Assembly: GCF_030730905.1 (NCBI RefSeq)
Contig: NZ_JAVAMP010000004.1
Coordinates: 186,001 to 250,000, forward strand
Length of the DNA stretch: 64,000 nucleotides
Source: Chengkuizengella axinellae
Lineage (GTDB): Bacteria; Bacillota; Bacilli; Paenibacillales; KCTC-33759
Direction: 5' to 3'
Shown: positions 60,989-64,000 of the stretch, piece by piece
Numbering within the stretch: the stretch's first letter is position 1
Layout of the letters: the number at the start of each line of letters is the position of its first letter
The notes under the pieces: model-generated
The model's database searches: none
Told to the model about the DNA's origin: nothing
The model's input: the letters and a program-made list of their open reading frames with translations, nothing else
Translations under genes and position numbers: made by a program

Positions 60989-61834
60989 TTGAAAAAAGGG
61001 ATTAATATTTGGGCTTTCCCAGAAGGAATGAAGATTTCAGAATGCATGACGATTGCAAAGGATGCAGGATTTGAAGGAATTGAACTAGCCTTAAATGAGA
61101 TTGGGGAGCTTAGCTTAGAAAGTAATGAAACTGAAATGTTTGCAATTCGAAAACAAGCAAAGGATATGCAATTAGAAATTACAAGTCTTGCGACCGGATT
61201 GTACTGGAATTATTCTCTTACAAGCAATCAAGAGCATATTCGAAATAAAGCAAAGGACATCATGAAAAAGCAACTACAGTTTGCTTCTATTTTAGGTGTA
61301 GACACCATCCTAGTTGTTCCTGGGGCTGTTGGTGTTGATTTTATTCCAGATAGTGAGGTTGTTCCTTATGATCAGGCCTATGATTATGCTTTGGAAGCAT
61401 TAACGGAATGTGCTAGCGAAGCTGAGCATTTAAAGGTATCAATTGGAATTGAAAATGTGTGGAATAAGTTCTTATTGTCTCCTCTTGAGATGAAAGGTTT
61501 TATTGACAAAATCAATTCTGATTATGTTGGTGCCTATTTTGATGTGGGCAACGTTCTGTATTCTGGTTACTCTGAACAATGGATTCATATTTTAAATACA
61601 CGAATTAAGAAGGTGCACTTTAAAGACTACAGACGTGATGCAGGCGGTTTACACGGTTTCGTTGATTTATTAGCGGGTGATGTGGATTATCCTGTAGTCA
61701 TTGCTGCTTTGCAAAACATAGGTTATAACGGTTATGTAACAGCGGAAATGATACCGCCTTACAAACATCATTCCACTCAAATCATATACAATACCTCTCA
61801 ATCCATGAGCAGGATTTTAAAAGATAACATATAA
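60989..61834 (+). CDS. Sugar phosphate isomerase/epimerase-like TIM-barrel protein
   Basis: A 281-aa AP-endonuclease-2/xylose-isomerase-like protein. Metal ligands E, D, H, E are visible in IGIENVWNKF, YFDVGNVLYS, KKVHFKDYRR and VTAEMIPPY. I choose the TTG at 60989 with GGAGGTG six nt before it, rather than the in-frame TTG at 60974, which precedes that ribosome site. It is followed by a Gfo/Idh oxidoreductase 34 nt downstream, a common pair in inositol- and keto-sugar catabolism. Confidence 0.87.
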   Translation: MKKGINIWAFPEGMKISECMTIAKDAGFEGIELALNEIGELSLESNETEMFAIRKQAKDMQLEITSLATGLYWNYSLTSNQEHIRNKAKDIMKKQLQFASILGVDTILVVPGAVGVDFIPDSEVVPYDQAYDYALEALTECASEAEHLKVSIGIENVWNKFLLSPLEMKGFIDKINSDYVGAYFDVGNVLYSGYSEQWIHILNTRIKKVHFKDYRRDAGGLHGFVDLLAGDVDYPVVIAALQNIGYNGYVTAEMIPPYKHHSTQIIYNTSQSMSRILKDNI

Positions 61835-61868
61835 AATCTGAGTTAGATAAAGAAAGGAAGAAACAGGC

Positions 61869-62891
61869 ATGTTAAAAATCGGACTAATTGGATTAGGTTT
61901 TATGGGTCGAACACATTTGGAAATCTATGAAAGGCTTCAAAAAGAAGGTCTTCCAATTCAACTGGTTGCCATTTGTGATAGCAATGAAGAAAGTTTAAAC
62001 GGAATTAGCTCAGGTGGCAATATAGAGGCCGGCATTTCTGAAATCAATTTAGATCGATATCATAAATATACAAGTGTGGAACACATGCTTGCTCAAGAAA
62101 ATTTAGATGCTGTAGATATTACGTTACCCACTTTTTTGCATAAAGACATCACAGTATCATGTCTCAATCATGGTTTGCATGTATTGTGTGAAAAACCAAT
62201 GGCACTGAATGAAATGGAATGTAAAGAAATGATTTCTGCTGCTGAAGCTGCACAAAAACAACTTATGATTGGGCAATGTCTACGTTTCTGGCCTGCCTAT
62301 GTATATTTAAAAGAAATGGTAGAATCGAAAACTTATGGAGAAGCAATCAGTGCGTACTTCTTTAGAGGGGGAGGCACACCTAATTGGTCTGCTTGGCTGA
62401 CCCAAAATGAAAAGAGCCGTGGTGCGATGGTAGATATGCACGTACATGATACAGATATGATTCACTGGTTGTTTGGAAAACCCGAACAAGTTTCAAGTCA
62501 AGCTCGCCATGTCATTGCAGGCAGCGGATATGATGTGGTCTCCACTCATTATCAATATACAGATGGAAAGGTCATCAATGCACAAGCGGATTGGACTTTA
62601 CAAGGTGACTATGGATTTGATATGAATTATCGAGTCAATTTTGAACGTGGAAACATCATTTTTCAAAATGGAATTGTGAAGGTAAACCCTAATGAGGAAA
62701 AAGGTTTTGTTCCAGAACTATCTGAAAAAATAGGATATTATTTCCAGCTAAAATATTTTGTGGATGCATTAATTGATAACAAACAAATCGCTCAAGTCAC
62801 TCCTGAGAGTGCTATGGGGAGCATGCAAATCATTGAAGCTGAAATTCAATCTGCTAACCAACAAGGAAAATGGGTTGAGGTGAAGGATTGA
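61869..62891 (+). CDS. Gfo/Idh/MocA-family oxidoreductase
   Basis: A 340-aa NAD(P)-dependent sugar dehydrogenase: Rossmann motif GLIGLGFMGRTH at the N-terminus, CEKPMALN with the catalytic Lys at about residue 110, and GAMVDMHVHDTDMIHWLFGK with the active-site D and H. AAAGGAAG precedes the ATG. It probably oxidises a sugar or inositol-type substrate together with the preceding isomerase under the divergent AraC regulator. Confidence 0.9.
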   Translation: MLKIGLIGLGFMGRTHLEIYERLQKEGLPIQLVAICDSNEESLNGISSGGNIEAGISEINLDRYHKYTSVEHMLAQENLDAVDITLPTFLHKDITVSCLNHGLHVLCEKPMALNEMECKEMISAAEAAQKQLMIGQCLRFWPAYVYLKEMVESKTYGEAISAYFFRGGGTPNWSAWLTQNEKSRGAMVDMHVHDTDMIHWLFGKPEQVSSQARHVIAGSGYDVVSTHYQYTDGKVINAQADWTLQGDYGFDMNYRVNFERGNIIFQNGIVKVNPNEEKGFVPELSEKIGYYFQLKYFVDALIDNKQIAQVTPESAMGSMQIIEAEIQSANQQGKWVEVKD

Positions 62892-62951
62892 GCAATCAAG
62901 TAGTTTCTATTCTAGGTATTCATTGTAAATATGTATAATCCTGTTTTCCGT

Positions 62952-62988
62952 CACCGCTTATGAATCACCATAAGCGGTGTTTTTTTTG
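62952..62988 (+). terminator. Terminator of the isomerase-oxidoreductase operon
   Basis: CACCGCTTATG and CATAAGCGGTG form a perfect 11-bp stem around AATCAC with eight or more Ts after it. Confidence 0.9.
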
Positions 62989-63015
62989 GAATATAATAGC
63001 CCTTTAAGGTGGCTA

Positions 63016-63726
63016 TCACATTCTTTGCACCCAGAACTTAAAAATATCATTGCGATAATAATCTATCGAATACATGATAGGTCTATTTGATTCATCAAAA
63101 TGCTGTTGTTCCAGAAGTAAAACCGTTGTTTCAGGTTTAATGAGGAGTTTATCGCAATATGGATCAGTAGGGGGCGGAACTATAATTTCTGTATTTGAAC
63201 GAACGATTCTTATTCCTGATGCCGCTTCTAATACTTTAAATAATGGCTCCGATAGTCCTCTCTCTTCAAATATGCCCCCAAAATATTGCTCTGGTAAAAT
63301 ATTAATAGAAATGACAACAGGTTCGTTATGCACTATTCTTGTCCGTTCATGAATGTACACGAAATCATCTGGTGTTAAATTTAAAGGTGCAGCGTATTTC
63401 TCAGGACAATGTGTGTTCTTTATGGATTCATGACGTTCTGTGTCTTTTAATCCTGCCAGCTTCATCATCGCTGTAATGCTTGTTAGTTTTTCAAGGTTGT
63501 TCGGCACTTCGGGTAGAGGATTCATTATAAAGGTGCCTACTCCATGTTTTACATGTACTTTCCCTTCCTGCTCTAAAAGCCTTACAGCCGAACGGAACGT
63601 CTCTCTGCTGACTTCAAATTTCATAGCCATTTCATACTCTGATCCAAATTGATCTCCAGGCTGATATTCACCTGCTTCAATCATATTTTCTATCTTTTCT
63701 TTTATTGTGATATATTTAGGTTTCAT
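63016..63726 (-). CDS. GntR-family regulator, HutC/UTRA subfamily
   Basis: A 236-aa regulator: winged helix (about 8-70, EYEMAMKFEVSRETFRSAVR, LLEQEGKVHVKHGVGTF) and UTRA ligand domain (about 90-230, FVYIHERTRIVHNEPVVIS, ending DIFKFWVQRM). UTRA domains bind small sugars or acids. Its target is not evident; no transporter is adjacent on its strand. Confidence 0.9.
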   Translation of the reverse strand: MKPKYITIKEKIENMIEAGEYQPGDQFGSEYEMAMKFEVSRETFRSAVRLLEQEGKVHVKHGVGTFIMNPLPEVPNNLEKLTSITAMMKLAGLKDTERHESIKNTHCPEKYAAPLNLTPDDFVYIHERTRIVHNEPVVISINILPEQYFGGIFEERGLSEPLFKVLEAASGIRIVRSNTEIIVPPPTDPYCDKLLIKPETTVLLLEQQHFDESNRPIMYSIDYYRNDIFKFWVQRM

Positions 63727-63786
63727 TGAATCCCATCCAATACTGTTTATTCCCTATAGTTATTGCTATCATTCTAGCATATTGTA

Positions 63787-64000
63787 TCACCCATTTCCGT
63801 CTTTAATTTCATTTTTTCTCATGACAAGCAGATCAAATAATAAGTCCTTCTGATATATAAAATCAGCAAGTGCATCATCATCGTGATGTCTCCCACTATA
63901 AGAGGCAATTCTCTTTAATTGATCATGTGCATTCTCAACCGCTATACCAATATCTGTGCTAGCCAATAATGTCATATCATTTAGATTGTCTCCAAAACCA
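63787..64000 (-). CDS. C-terminus of a Cof-type HAD phosphatase (cut by window edge)
   Basis: The last 70 or so codons of a minus-strand gene are visible. GFGDNLNDMTLLAS is HAD motif IV (GDxxND) of Cof-type phosphatases, and IGIAVENAHDQLKRIASY follows as usual. The start lies past the window end. Substrate unknown. Confidence 0.8.
   Translation of the reverse strand, partial: GFGDNLNDMTLLASTDIGIAVENAHDQLKRIASYSGRHHDDDALADFIYQKDLLFDLLVMRKNEIKDGNG

Noticed and set aside
59818-62988. Near-identical stems of two terminators (ACCGCTTATG at 59818 and 62953) as a repeat family
   Set aside because: Both are ordinary terminators placed correctly after stop codons; the likeness is limited to about 10 bp and could be coincidence.

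Overview
The window looks like a chromosomal segment of a low-GC, spore-former-type Firmicute, most likely a Bacillales member close to Paenibacillaceae. This rests on strong AGGAGG-type ribosome sites, GTG/TTG starts, catabolite-repression (cre) boxes, DUF624/YesL, S-layer homology domains, DUF4179/ECF pairs and a binding-protein sugar transporter without its own ATPase. It is A+T rich by eye. Genus and species cannot be fixed from the sequence alone.

About half of the window (1-17.5 kb, 24.8-33.9 kb, 46.3-52.6 kb) is a dispersed locus for using a sulfated, uronate-containing polysaccharide, most plausibly a chondroitin-type glycosaminoglycan. Secreted modular PL8 lyases (1311-6347, 6791-12589, perhaps the cut-off gene at 1-462) would produce unsaturated oligosaccharides. 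An ABC transporter (13051-16308) imports them. A cytoplasmic sulfatase (46293-47852) desulfates them, and a GH88 hydrolase (27041-28243) removes the unsaturated uronate. KduI and KduD (30413-32049) convert the freed uronate to 2-keto-3-deoxygluconate. An RraA-like aldolase and alanine dehydrogenase may handle later products. The sulfatase operon encodes two unrelated maturases (oxygen-dependent FGE and radical-SAM anSME), a pair of ChrA-type transporters and a ROK regulator.

Eight promoters of this locus share one 47-bp module. In coding orientation it is a GGGGTA...TTTTCATC block, then TTA plus 10 nt, then a block ending in a -10 hexamer (TACAAT, TAAAAT or TAAGAT), with exactly the same spacing in all eight. 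It marks the lyases, the ABC transporter, an M14 metallopeptidase, ald, kduD and the ROK/sulfatase operon as one regulon. The three lyase-type genes also have leaders of about 200 nt with a cre box downstream of the predicted start of transcription. The regulator is unknown. A histidine kinase gene diverges from kduD, and a LuxR-type response regulator lies at 57.5 kb.

Between 34.2 and 38.5 kb is a different kind of region: small, mostly uncharacterised, same-strand genes (DUF4362 lipoprotein, tiny membrane proteins, HTH/TPR remnant, CdiI-like protein, phage-type proteins, DEDDh exonuclease). Several are broken. Eight copies of a 16-nt element, TAAAA-N6-TTTTA, lie in the gaps, seven of them within 25 nt of the preceding stop codon or overlapping it. 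This resembles a gene-cassette array and is the most unusual structure here. It is followed by a 2238-aa S-layer-type surface protein with four repeats of about 360 aa.

The rest is ordinary accessory material. There is an AraC-controlled operon of aldo/keto reductase, creatininase-family protein and di-iron ferritin-like protein (17.7-22 kb), an ECF sigma/anti-sigma pair (22-24.3 kb), PadR with a frameshifted permease, an M42 peptidase, and a TetR/aldo-keto reductase pair with matching operators (55.7-57.4 kb). An OFA-type MFS transporter, an AraC/TIM-barrel/Gfo-Idh sugar module (59.9-62.9 kb), a HutC-type GntR regulator and a partial HAD phosphatase complete the window.
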